NCBI RefSeq assembly: GCF_963678635.1
Contig: NW_026971179.1
Coordinates: 64,001 to 128,000, forward strand
Direction of reading: 5' to 3'
DNA length: 64,000 nucleotides
Origin: Symsagittifera roscoffensis
Lineage: Eukaryota > Xenacoelomorpha > Acoela > Convolutidae
Shown here: positions 10,270-19,468 of the stretch, one piece after another
How the letters are laid out: every line of letters begins with the position of its first letter
How positions within the stretch are numbered: position 1 is the first letter of the stretch
The notes under the pieces: generated by a model
What the model saw: the letters and a program-made list of their open reading frames with translations, nothing else
Told to the model about the DNA's origin: nothing
The model's database searches: none
Position numbers and translations under genes: made by a program

Positions 10270-10488
10270 TTACATGTGCATGAACGAGTGGAAAGGCGGC
10301 AAGTCCTGCCGACAGAAGGGGCATTTTGCATGAGGCTCATCCTGCACCTTCCGCCACCAGATGAAGCACAGCTTGTGCGCCACATCCACATCTCGTATTT
10401 TGAACAGATGCCGTCCATCATGACAGCAGATGGGGCACATTTCACTATCGTCTGTCTGCGTTTCTGGTTCAGTTGTCGCATTCATCAT
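10270..10488 (-). CDS. RING-like zinc finger frame in the cargo
   Basis: An intact 72-codon minus-strand frame. It contains MCPICCHDGRH near the middle, then AHKLCFIWW, then KCPFCRQDLPP near the end. The spacing Cys-x2-Cys, His-x2-Cys, Trp, Cys-x2-Cys-Arg is that of a RING finger, the fold that recruits ubiquitin-conjugating enzymes. Two of the eight expected metal ligands (the third Cys, and the Cys after HKLC) are not where they should be, so it is RING-like rather than canonical. No intron is needed. It runs opposite to the spliced cargo gene and ends about 80 bases from it, so their 3' ends face each other. It could be a small E3 ligase or an adaptor captured with the cargo; function is inferred from the motif only. 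Confidence 0.55.
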   Translation of the reverse strand: MMNATTEPETQTDDSEMCPICCHDGRHLFKIRDVDVAHKLCFIWWRKVQDEPHAKCPFCRQDLPPFHSFMHM

Positions 10489-10611
10489 GTTTACTGAAAT
10501 TCAGTAATTCAGTTAGTTACTCAGACCGCATTCTAAAAGTTAGAATCATATTTCAATTTATAGAAAAAAAATGTTTTTAAAATGTCATTTGACAAACATA
10601 GTCATTTTGTA

Positions 10612-10765
10612 GATTACGTCTCAAATGGCATAATTCCCAAATGCCAAAAGTTTCAAATTTCTCAAATGGCATAAATTTCAAAAAAATTTCCAAATGGCAT
10701 AAATTTCAAAAACATTCCCAAATGGCATGAAATTTGTAAATTTACCAAATGGCATTAACAGTTTA
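10612..10765. repeat. MULE subterminal repeats, right arm inner end
   Basis: Complement of the left arm array: GATTACGTCTCAAATGGCAT, then copies of TTCCCAAATGGCATAAATTT. It marks the inner boundary of the right arm at about 10,612. Confidence 0.7.
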
Positions 10766-10858
10766 ACTTTTGAAAAGTGACAGTAGGATTTAAATAACTT
10801 GTAAACAATATAACCGGAATATTCAACAGAAAGAAAGAAATCAATTGAACGTTAATTT

Positions 10859-11395
10859 TTACAAAATTTGGCCGACTTCTGAAATACTATCCGAATACTC
10901 GTCAAAATCAAGCGATTGGATTTCGAATCTTTGTTTCACGTTGCAAATCATTGCGTTTAAGTTTCTCCATTTTTTTCTTTGAGAAAAATCAGCTTGGTAG
11001 CCCAATTGGAATCGCCTGTAAGATCTTCTTGCCAAGTTTGGTTCATTTTGTAAACGTTTAACAAACACCCAAAAATTTGGGCGAATTCGACGACCTACTC
11101 GTGCATTCAACCGATTGTTGTAGCCTTCACATGCATTTATTGTTCTCAGAGTGCTCTGCCTGGCATAAACGTTGTAGATATTTGGTGGAAATTTATGCAA
11201 CCAAGTTGCCTCAAAACAGTTTAAAAAGACACTAAGATTTGTAAATCGGGAAACCAGTAATCTTGTCGATGCTTCTTGAAAAACCTGGTGAAAATTTTGT
11301 CGGACATAAAACACTGGTAGGAAACCTATGGCAATAAACTTTCGAAAAATTTGGTTAAGTCTTCTATCATTTTTGTAAGGTGTAAATAATCCCAA
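10859..11395 (-). pseudogene. MULE transposase, C-terminal half (right arm)
   Basis: A 178-codon minus-strand frame nearly identical to the left arm copy up to NFW, with the same RTINACEGYNNRLNAR tract. After that point it keeps the frame the left copy has lost (PNFWVFVKRLQNEPN). It carries a few replacements (RVGRRIRPN in place of REDRRIGPN). Its amino end is cut off from the rest of the gene by the foldback insertion at 11.52-11.72 kb. Confidence 0.75.
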
Positions 11396-11522
11396 ATCTT
11401 TAATTTTTGACAGCTTTGGAGTAATGAAAAAAACGTTCTCGAATTCTTACAAAAGAAAAATCTGTTTCTACTGCTGCCTGAAACACAAGAATTCCGAAAC
11501 TCTGCTCCTAGTGGTCGTCGAT

Positions 11523-11722
11523 GGTTTTTGAGGCCATCATAGGGATCATGTCAGAGACGTTTCTGGGGATGTCGTTCAAGTTGGTGCCGAGGTGAAGAGT
11601 GCCTGTCGATAGACTTTACTAGGTAAGGTCTATGGACAGGCACTCTTCACCTCGGCACCAACTTGATCGACATCCCCCAGAAAAGTCTCTGACGGAAGTC
11701 CCATGGTGGTCTCCAAAACTGA
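11523..11722. mobile_element. 200-base foldback insertion in the right arm
   Basis: Mirror copy of the insertion at 7,526-7,727, with the same inverted repeat (GTGCCGAGGTGAAGAGTGCC and complement) at the same place in the transposase gene. Because both arms share it, it was present before the arms were duplicated. Confidence 0.75.
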
Positions 11723-11809
11723 TTAAGATGTCTAGGTTAGAAGTTACAGATATGTTGTATCTCACCTTGAATCCAAGCTCAAAGTCGCAGATCATTTCTT
11801 TGATTTTTA

Positions 11810-12592
11810 GTTGCAGGTCATTCTCTAAAGCTTTCTTGATACTGTTTGTAGCATTCGTCGATATATTCCTGTCATTTCATTTTGAAGCAAACATCAAGCC
11901 AAGGGAATTTTGATTCTCCAAATACACCAAAAATCACGTAAACATGGTAAAATATTTTCGGTGACGATTTGAAAGTTCCATCAGAAAGAATTATTCTACA
12001 TTTCAAAAGCGCTTTCAATTGCCATTCGTTGAGAAAATTACAATACCCCACTCTCTGTCGATTTTAGAAAAATACTTTTTTCCATCCCGTGTTTCTGCCC
12101 ATTCATCTCGAATTCTTAACGATTCGATACTTCTAGGAATTTTAGCCATAATTGTGTATCGTTGGCGATATAATGTCGATTTTACATTTCTGATTGAGAC
12201 GAGACTTATATCACTGGTTGCGGCTACAATTTTTTCGTAACTTTGGGCAACTGACTCAAGCGGGTTTTGGGAAATTTCCGAAAGAATTTTAGTTTTTGAA
12301 GTGAGATCTTTATAGCAGTTATAGTTGGACATATGGACATGAGAAGTTGGATGAGTTAACAAGGTATTCATTTCAATGTTTGAAGTGAGCCTGGAGCCGC
12401 ATTCAGTTTCAGTACAAAGCCAAAAAAAAATTTTGGTTGTAGCTTAGATTTTTTTAAATAAAAATATCCGTCATAATACAAATTGCAACCTCGTCCCTTT
12501 TTGAAAACTTCAAATTGGCTCATTTTTAAGAATTTAGTTCTGCTTGAATTGAATGTTGATGAGTGATTAGCAATTTCTCGACAAGTGAACAA
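11810..12592 (-). pseudogene. MULE transposase, N-terminal half (right arm)
   Basis: Minus-strand frames at 12,368-12,592 (FLYWCH-like, FKKGRGCNLYYDGYFY) and 12,015-12,371 (linker with NVKSTLYRQRYTIMAKIPRS, then an open continuation into the catalytic core) mirror the left arm. Here the second frame stays open longer than in the left arm (118 codons), because the run of bases that breaks the left copy is shorter. The copy is still dead, with a frame change near 12,370 and the foldback insertion downstream. Confidence 0.75.
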
Positions 12593-12829
12593 AATAAGGC
12601 GTGAAAACTGTCTGGACTTATCTTACTTTTTCACTCCTCAATGTTTCCACAACTTTATTGAAAATGTTTATGCCATTTGGGAATTATCTTGTTTTCACGT
12701 CATTTGGTAATTATGCCCTTTGAGCAAAAAAACTGTCCAGATTATATATTTGAATGTGGTATTAGAAAGTCTTCAGGCCCTTTTCACTGATATTTGGGCA
12801 GGCAATGCCCCCACTGGTAATTATCTGCA

Positions 12830-13960
12830 TTACCCACGACGAGGTTGGAAGAGACTGTCCATCTCTTCTTTATTCGCCAGCCTTTCTTTAGTTGATGGCT
12901 TAAAAAACAAAATTATCAAAAGTTAGCATGAGAAGTTAAACTTAGTTTTGGGATGAATTAAGCGTTCAGTATACGGGATGACGAAACTCAATTTTGGGAT
13001 CATGTGAGTATTTCAGTTTATTCGATTAAACTGGGTGTAGTTTTTGAGATATGGAGGTAAGTATTTCAGTATTTGGGATGAAATTCGGCCAGAAGTACTT
13101 ACGTAAATTATTCTGGCAAGGTAGTCATCTAAGGCTTTCTCGTGCGCCTTCAGAAGTCTCCAGACCTCCTTCAGATCTTCTAATTCTTGCGGCGGGATCG
13201 TGTCTCTGTTGCTATAAAAATATCTTTCTCTATTTTCATTTTTTTCGACAAAAATGTATCAATTTAAACTTGGATACTAACCACCGATGCAACATAACCT
13301 CATTCAGAGCCAACATCGGAAAAGCAGGGTAGCAGCTGCTGAAGGGCTCTTCGTCTTTCCGCTCATGTCTAAAACCTCTGGCAGCCGTCAGCAGGTGTCC
13401 ACGATGAATGAAATTGACACCCAGAGCTACTGACTCTGAATGCGTTTCAACCATGTGTATCATGCCAGCTGGCATAACCAGGGCCTGGCGCTCTGTCAAA
13501 GCAAATTTCTGACACCCTTCAGCATCACAGCGAGGGTCACCCCCGGGAAGCATCGGTTTCCAACCCAGAGAGTGCTGCATCAGATATTCCTGAAATATCT
13601 GCTTGTTCTTGACCGACGAGGCCATCACTTAAATTGTTTTGCAGCCTAAAAGAACAAAGAAATAATTGGAACATATTTTAATATTTCGTTGAAAAAATTG
13701 TTCATCGAAGTTTGCTTAACCTTTCACTAAAAAGTACATCACAGATAAACCGGAAAAATCCTGGTGAAATGGTGTTATTACACCAGCCTGCCTTAGCAGC
13801 AGGTAGCTTGACTCCTTCGTCGGTACTTCTGTCTTCTCCATTTTTCCTTTTATGTATGTGTCCCAACGACACATCCTTGACTGCTTTCGGGACAGAGAAT
13901 TTCGTGGCGGAATCAATGATATTCCAGAACATTGGCGGCATTGATCGGAACAGTTGGCGA
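12830..13960 (-). pseudogene. JmjC-domain (KDM2/KDM7-like) gene, spliced, damaged
   Basis: JmjC proteins are Fe(II)/2-oxoglutarate oxygenases that demethylate histone lysines in the nucleus. Four exons on the minus strand fit GT...AG rules and keep phase: from about 13,950 to 13,721 (donor GTTAAG), 13,645-13,282 (acceptor TTTTAG, donor GTTAGT), 13,211-13,103 (acceptor TTATAG, donor GTAAGT) and 12,898-12,830 (acceptor TTTTAAG, stop TAA). The first exon has the metal-binding FHQD within LLLRQAGVITPFHQDFSGLS. The second has the distal iron-ligand His in VMPAGMIHMVETHSESVALG. Two breaks are seen: an in-frame TAA at 13,629-13,631, ten bases inside the second exon, and a frame change near 13,850 in AAAAGGAAAAA. 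Both could be assembly errors or true decay. The upstream start and PHD or other domains are not visible. The stop lies 12 bases from the MULE palindrome. Confidence 0.7.
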
Positions 13961-13980
13961 CATTGATCGGAACATCAGCT
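13935..13980. repeat. Direct repeat CATTGATCGGAACA
   Basis: Two copies of GCGNCATTGATCGGAACA lie next to each other (about 13,944-13,980), and a third GATCG follows. The repeat falls at the amino end of the visible JmjC coding sequence and makes the start of that gene uncertain. Confidence 0.6.
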
Positions 13981-14146
13981 GGCTTAATTGATCGTATATA
14001 ATCCTAGGATTGATCACAAATCTAAGCCTGGTGCCAAGTGAATAACCTCTTCTTTCCACCTTTGACTACTAACTTGAACCTTCCCAATGTGAACCACAAA
14101 AGAACATCCAACCCTTCCTCCATATCGATCATGCTTACCTTTAATT

Positions 14147-14604
14147 ATTTCCTCTGACACGGACGAGGATAAAAATGACGAAGATGACGATGAGGAGGGA
14201 GGAGACCAGATCGAAGTCGAGACAGTGGTGCCCTACCGTGACTCCGACTCGGAGTCGGAACCGGAGCAACTGAGGAGTGTCTCCGACTTTGAACTGCTCT
14301 CGGGCAGTGACGAGGAGGAGAGCACTGCCTTGACGCTCTTGCGTTCTCCTACGTGCGGGATCGCGGTCGTGGGCACGCTGTGGTCTGGGATGGGCGAATC
14401 GAACAGGTCTCCCCGAGTGATTTCGACATACCCTATAAATAGGCAAAAGGGCGGGGGCGCAGTCGCGGACGAGCAGCGCCGTCAGTCACCGCGACTGCAA
14501 ATCTGCCACGCCGGGCCCGGGGCCGAGGACGCGCCCGGGGCCGAGGACGCGCCAGAGCCGCTGGTTTTTTCCAGCCTGGGGTCGGACCCTCATCGTGAAG
14601 GTTA
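14147..14604 (+). CDS. Acidic GC-rich frame, possible gene or 5' exon
   Basis: A plus-strand frame open from before 14,150 to 14,605. It begins with a strongly acidic stretch (SSDTDEDKNDEDDDEEGGDQ), continues SDSESEPEQLRSVSDFELL, and ends in a proline/alanine-rich part with a perfect GAEDAP duplication. G+C here is about 60%, against about 35% around it. The opposite strand is also open (14,141-14,446) but is arginine-rich, as expected for the shadow of an acidic frame. No family is recognised; acidic transcriptional activators and nuclear proteins have this look. The frame overlaps a promoter-like TATA box, so part of the stretch may be regulatory instead. Confidence 0.4.
14434..14459 (+). 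promoter_or_regulatory. TATA box with adjacent GC box
   Basis: TATAAATA at 14,434-14,441 is followed by GGGCGGGGGCG at 14,449-14,459 and, about 30 bases after the TATA box, GCAGCGCCGTCAGTCACC with an initiator-like TCAGTC. This is the best core-promoter-like arrangement I noticed in the window. It would drive transcription to the right, into a 5' untranslated exon ending at GTTAAA (14,601). No experiment supports it; GC-rich DNA makes GC boxes by chance. Confidence 0.35.
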
Positions 14605-15394
14605 AAAATCTCAAAATAATTTACTAAAATGGTTTTTGACTAGTTTATTAGAAAACTGTTTTTTTTTAGCCAACACTCAACATGTCGTCACAAAGCCAGT
14701 CACAAAGCCAGTCACCAGTCATCAGAATTCAATCAGAGTTCAACCGTTTTCCACAGTCAGATTATAAGTGAGTTTCAAAAGCTCAAATCTCAAGTATTTT
14801 ACTAAAACAATTTGTGACCAGTTTATTGGAAAACTGTTTGTTAGTGCAAATGCCGCCGTAGTGCGTCTCAGTATGCCTCATCATCCAGAGAGTAATATCG
14901 CCCACCCCATCAGAATATCAATATGTTTCAAAATCTCAAATCTCAAAGTATATTACTAAAATGTTTTGTGACCAGTTTATTAGAAAACTGTTTTTTATAG
15001 TGCAATCAATCGCCCTTAGTACGCAATTGCACAGCTCAATTCAACTCGCAAAAACAAAATTCGCCGGCTCAATTCAACTCAAGATCAACTCGCAAAAGCA
15101 AAACAAACTTAGCCGCTTGCTGTTTGCTCACAAAGCCAGTATAATCAGCCATCTAAATTTCAGAATCTCAAACTAATTTTACCAAATTAATTCAAGACTA
15201 GGATTTTATTAGAAAATAGTATTTTTAGTGCAAATGGCCGTGTCTGGTGCCGTCTCAAATCGCCGCCTCAAGTCGTCGTATCTGGTTCCGTCTCAAATCG
15301 CCGTCTCTGGTGCTACATCAAATGCTACATTGAATGCTCAGTCAGATTCCTCTCTAAGACCCTCATTTTATCAGAATGATTATCAGAGTCACTG
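14470..15394 (+). CDS. Small gene built from duplicated intron/exon units
   Basis: Downstream of the TATA box come short exon-like segments, each preceded by an almost identical intron end (ACTAAAATG...GACCAGTTTATTAGAAAACTG...TTTTAG). Acceptors are at 14,669, 14,844, 15,000 and 15,228, and donors at 14,601 (GTTAAA), 14,768 (GTGAGT) and 14,925 (GTTTCA). An ATG in good context at 14,682 opens MSSQSQSQSQSPVIRIQSEF. Three of the four exons following an acceptor start TGCAA. The last segment (15,229-15,394) is open to TGA and ends SSLRPSFYQNDYQSH. The phase between the middle segments is not consistent in every case, so some copies may be decayed. Product: serine/glutamine-rich, low complexity, unrecognised. 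Confidence 0.4.
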
Positions 15395-15690
15395 ATTTAC
15401 AGTGAATCAACGTCTGTTTCTTTCTCTATCTAAAACTGTAGAATTAGTTATCTTTTACTTTATTGCCTCATAGTTATCTCTATTTCCTCATCTGATGAAC
15501 TTTACTGCTTGTTTTTTTTTGTGCTACAAAGTAGTTCAAACTAGATAAAATTTCAATGATAGTTATGGAACTAAAAATCTCAAGTATTTCTTTTTGACTT
15601 GAGAGAATTGGCTCTACTGAAGTTAATTCCTATTGTTTTTCGGATCCGCTCGGGTTATCTTAATAATGAGCCCAAATGGACTTAACTGCC
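15395..15690. other. Non-coding stretch, nothing recognised
   Basis: Probable 3' flank of the preceding gene. No coding frame or RNA gene is seen. Confidence 0.3.
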
Positions 15691-15765
15691 CCATTTCAAA
15701 CATGAACTGCCATTTCAAACCCTGAACAGCCATTTCAAACTCATTTCAAACCAAAACGAAAAATT
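15690..15765. repeat. Tandem repeat GCCATTTCAAAC
   Basis: Five copies of (GCC/CTC)ATTTCAAAC(C/A), about 12-20 bases apart. Scattered TTCAAAC words continue to about 16,870, so the whole stretch may be a decayed satellite. Confidence 0.6.
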
Positions 15766-15799
15766 TGACATCAGCATAGTTAACCATTGATTTATGATT

Positions 15800-16160
15800 G
15801 GTTCGTGGATTCCGCTGACAAATGGATAAGTCCTTTTGCGTTCAAATTGCGCGTTGCTATAGATAACAAATCAAATATTCCACATCTACCTTTTAATTGT
15901 TCATATGCAAGTTCAGTAATAAACAAAATGCGGAATCCACTTACAATATGCGGAATCCGCTTACTTTTGCGGATTCCGCAGATAAATTTTGCTGATTCCA
16001 CTCAGATTTGCGGATTTCACTTACATTTTGCGAAATCCACTTACAGTTGCGGAATCCAGAACAACCAGCTATTTTTGCTTCTTGCGGAATCCGCAACAAA
16101 ACAAATGGGCCGACAAAAGTTACGTTACAGGAATACACTGAATTTTATTTGTGGAATCCA
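15800..16160. repeat. Palindromic-core array GCGGAATCCGC
   Basis: About ten units of 20-26 bases carry the core GCGGAATCC(A/G)C or its complement GCGGATTCCGC, separated by ACTTACA(A/T)TTT. The core is a perfect 11-base palindrome in the best units (15,951-15,961, 15,969-15,979). The array is degenerate and is read through by a meaningless plus-strand frame (15,787-16,263). Confidence 0.7.
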
Positions 16161-16269
16161 CCTACATTTAAGAACATATTTCAAGACTTGTTTCTGGACT
16201 TCAGGAACATACAGACACAAAATTGTGCTCCTATCGAGTGCACAGTTTGGCCTCGTAATGTAAGGCTGA

Positions 16270-16900
16270 AAGAAAAGAAAAAGAAATGAAATGTGAAAAT
16301 TCTTCAAGAAATTAAAATAGGATTGGTCTTCTAAAATTAGAACTATTGGGAACTCCCATGTAGTTTGTTATCGGTATAGCAAGGGAGAGTGTGTACGTTA
16401 TTGATGTTGTTGGCACGGTATTCTACAAATATCTAAATTGCTTTCAAACAAATGGCTAGTTCGAAACACCACCTTCAAACATTGTGACCTATGACGGCAA
16501 TTAAATTTTAATCAATTGCACATGTTCAAAATAGTAATCCACTTCAAATAAACTGTTTCAAAACTGTTTTCAAAATTACTAAAATCGGGAAAAACAACCC
16601 GAGCTCAAACGAGAGAAACTTCTGATGCTGTTGAAAGCAAAGGCAACCCATAGTCTAACTGTAAACGTGCCAGAAAATCTCAACTGTTCTCAAACAAAGA
16701 CGATTTCAAACTTAAATCGATTCAAACTTTCTTCACAAATTGGCAAAAGCTATGTTTTCACTTGTGTTACTTAAAAATTTCAAAAATTTCAATCGCATTT
16801 CAAACTTGTTATTACTGAAAAAATTCAAAATTACTCTACTTTCAAAAACTTTGCTTTAGGAAGCTACTTCAAATTTGAAAGATGAAAAAAAATTCCATTA
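16270..16900. other. AT-rich stretch with dispersed TTCAAAC words
   Basis: No coding frame is supported. TTTCAAA(C/A) occurs about a dozen times between 16,430 and 16,860. The left end of the Polinton must lie here or a little to the right, but I could not find its terminal inverted repeat. Confidence 0.35.
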
Positions 16901-16989
16901 CCCTTTATTGATTCAGGTAGATTCAGAGAAACAGGTCAGCTAATTTTTTCCTTCCCAAAAACGTTTCGGTGTTCCTTGCATTTTACTTG

Positions 16990-17480
16990 CTTCAAATATT
17001 TTGTTTCTCCTGCTAAAGGTGTCAAAGGAAACGTTGATTTATTTGACAAGCTTAAGCTAGCTCTTCCTTATTCATCACAACTTGTTGCAGCCGATCTCGA
17101 CTCGTAAGATTTCACTGCAATCAAGAAATGTTTACCGAAATTTTTGTTGTGTTCAGCAACATCAACTAACAAACAAACTTCAACATGCGAAAACGTCAGC
17201 AAAAAACTCATACAGTTGGGGGACAGAAACGAATTGATAATAGAGTTACACCAGCTCCATCATCGACGTCAAACACATCCGCAAGAATTTCGACTACAGT
17301 TTCAAAGAAACACACGGAAATCAAACATGTTCAATGAAAACAGAAACATTGAGAAGATTTGGAAGTTTAATTAATGGACCCCATTCTCCCGCTTTTCGTA
17401 AAATAAAGGACCTTTTGACACTTGGAAAACATGGTGTAGATAATGATTTTTTAGTTGCAAAACTTTTTGTTGAAGAGAAA
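16990..17480 (+). pseudogene. Polinton-region frames, unrecognised
   Basis: Plus-strand coding-like pieces in alternating frames: one with VDLFDKLKLALPYSSQLVAA near 17,033-17,092, a lysine/arginine-rich piece near 17,180-17,330, and one with FGSLINGPHSPAFRKIKDLL near 17,357-17,420. They read as real protein with frameshifts. No family is recognised. They may belong to the element's left-end genes. Confidence 0.3.
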
Positions 17481-17521
17481 GTTAAGTTTTAATTCATACT
17501 TTTCATTTTACTTTTTTTGTT

Positions 17522-17839
17522 TTGCTAAATTTGGTAGACATGATTTCAACTTTCGATTTGGAATTTATTCATGAAAATTTTAACGACATAAAAACTCAGT
17601 ATCCAGATAAATCAGTCAGATTTCAGTATTTCGTAGCCACTTGTTTGTATTTGGATGCCGACATTAATTTAGATTTTGTTTTTAAAAACAGACCATATGG
17701 TTGTTCAATTGGAATAAACAGCTCATCGGTCGACAAACACTTGAAACAAATTAATTTCTTAGATTACAAGCCTAATTGCATGACGCAGCAGGATATTTGC
17801 AAGAAAAAAATAAAACCGGACTTGGGTACATATATATAA
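17522..17839 (+). CDS. Unrecognised 105-residue frame in the Polinton region
   Basis: An intact frame with mixed composition (HENFNDIKTQYPDKSVRF near the start; cysteine near the end, KPNCMTQQDICKKK). No membrane segment or motif is recognised. It may be a fragment of a larger Polinton protein, because frames before and after it are broken. Confidence 0.3.
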   Translation: MLNLVDMISTFDLEFIHENFNDIKTQYPDKSVRFQYFVATCLYLDADINLDFVFKNRPYGCSIGINSSSVDKHLKQINFLDYKPNCMTQQDICKKKIKPDLGTYI

Positions 17840-17959
17840 TACCTTGTCAAATGAAAACTTGCTATCTAGGTCACGTGACAGGTATTGCGTTTTGCTTTTT
17901 CCTTAAAGCATTCAAACCAAAGTTGTTCTATTTGTTGGAAAGTTGAGTGCAAGTCATGT

Positions 17960-18830
17960 AAACCCAAAGAAAAAAAACACTAAAAATTGTGTTTCAACCG
18001 TCCCATTGGTTTAGATATCGAAGGATTTAACTGCGGCAAGAAACCTTTCTTAAAAAAGGAACTTTTGTTTTTTCTGCTAATAGAATTGATACGGTTCATT
18101 TTCTGCCACCAGTCCTACTCAAAAATTTATATGAAGAAGAGAAAAAAGCTAACAATTGGGCATCTAAATTTCTACACGGGGCTTCGTTGAGACAAAGGTG
18201 AATACCCTTACTCTTATTTGAATCAATTTTGTAACAGCTTTCTCTTGAGGAACCCAAAGTCCCTTTTTTGCTAAAGAAAAACAAAAATCAGCTTTATTAG
18301 CTGATTATTTGAGATCACCTGTGAACATTTTGGAAAATTTTGGCTGTCCGAAGGTTAAACACTTATTGGGTCAAGAAAAACATAATTGCAAACTACTTTC
18401 ACCATTACTTCCCACGCATCAATTATTTAATTATTGTACCTAAAGAAATTCTAAAGTATTTTTGATTGGTTTCAAAATGAACTATCCAATGATGCAAACA
18501 ACCCTGTCTCCAATTTTGTTGGCTTACGTTTCGATGACTAATCAGAGTCCTGAAAACCATTTAACACAAAAATTAAAGTTACTATTACGCGGACAGGCTT
18601 ATTCGATTGCCGAGAAAAAACCTCTCCTGCAAAAACTCGAGCAAATTACACTAACATCAAAATTGATATTTTACGGAAATTCTTTTACAGTTCTTGACTA
18701 CTTTCACCTGTACAATGTTCAGACTCCAGTATTTTTGACAGTCAATTCAGTTATTCAATCTCAGCATGGAAGGGCTGCAACTTCAGCTGGAAGAGAGAAG
18801 ACAAATCCATTTGCATGACCAAAAGCTTCC
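17960..18830 (+). pseudogene. Polinton-region coding relics, unrecognised
   Basis: Broken plus-strand frames include a patch SPVNILENFGCPKVKHLLGQ near 18,313-18,372 and a 118-codon frame at 18,462-18,818 with LTQKLKLLLRGQAYSIAEKK. The latter may be the C-terminal part of a protein. They resemble coding sequence more than background, but I cannot assign them. Confidence 0.3.
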
Positions 18831-18839
18831 AGCTGAACA

Positions 18840-19160
18840 GAAATAATTAGTCAAAACTGATATTGTTGAAGAAAAACATCCAATTCAAGTCACCATCAGA
18901 GTTCCTGCTCATTTTGCTGTAAACTTCAAATCTAATTGTAACCATGACAAGTTCACTAAATATGAATTCTTCTTCATTGAACGAGGAATTGATTTTCCTG
19001 TTGAACCGAAATAAAGAAGCTTTGTGAATATTGATAAATCTATTTACAAAAAACCTTCTTTTGAGTTTGTTGTTGTGTTAGTACTAGATGACAGCATGTC
19101 CTTCTTGAATTTTCAAAAGGTCAAAAAAATATTGTCGCCAATTAAAACACACAAAATGTG
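18840..19160 (+). pseudogene. Polinton-region coding relic, unrecognised
   Basis: A plus-strand frame interrupted at about 19,014 and about 19,160 reads VTIRVPAHFAVNFKSN, then FFFIERGIDFPVE, then FEFVVVLVLDDSM. The alternating hydrophobic pattern suggests a beta-rich protein. No family is recognised. Confidence 0.3.
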
Positions 19161-19468
19161 AATTCAGTGGGTGAGAATTTACCAGAAGAGTTGTTAGATG
19201 GAATCAAAACTGGAAACGTAGAAAAAAAGTTCGGATAGATTTGACAGACAAAACCATAGCAAGATATAAAAGAAAATCCAAGCCGACCGGCAACCGACAA
19301 GAAAGAAAAAAGGCGATTGAAATGCAGTTGTAACTATCAAACTTGATACATATAATCAAAAAAAGTCGTCTAATAAACATGGCAAATGAAGAAACCACTG
19401 TCGAGAATAATGATTGAGACTTTGTAGACATTGCTAGTGTTGAACATCCTTTATCTAAAGGAAAAAGT

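Larger units (their letters stand above)
6427..12817. mobile_element. Palindromic MULE composite: two inverted MULE copies around 2 kb of cargo
   Basis: The sequence starting CCAGTGGGGGCATTGCC at 6,427 is repeated in reverse complement ending at 12,817. The two arms can be followed base for base with small differences to about 8,647 and 10,612. Each arm holds a complete MULE of about 2.1 kb with its own short inverted ends (GGCATAATTCCCAAATGGCA near 6,526 and its complement near 8,620). The identity extends about 88 bases outside the MULE ends (6,427-6,514 and 12,725-12,817), so this is an inverted duplication of a segment, or one element with very long inverted repeats, rather than two independent insertions. 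No target duplication is seen at the outer borders. The spacer (8,648-10,611) is unique and carries exon-like sequence and a RING-like frame. Confidence 0.85.

Noticed and set aside
14141-14446. 101-codon minus-strand frame, arginine-rich
   Set aside because: Antisense of the acidic frame at 14.15-14.6 kb; composition explained by that.
15787-16263. 158-codon plus-strand frame
   Set aside because: Runs through the GCGGAATCC repeat array; residue pattern is periodic.
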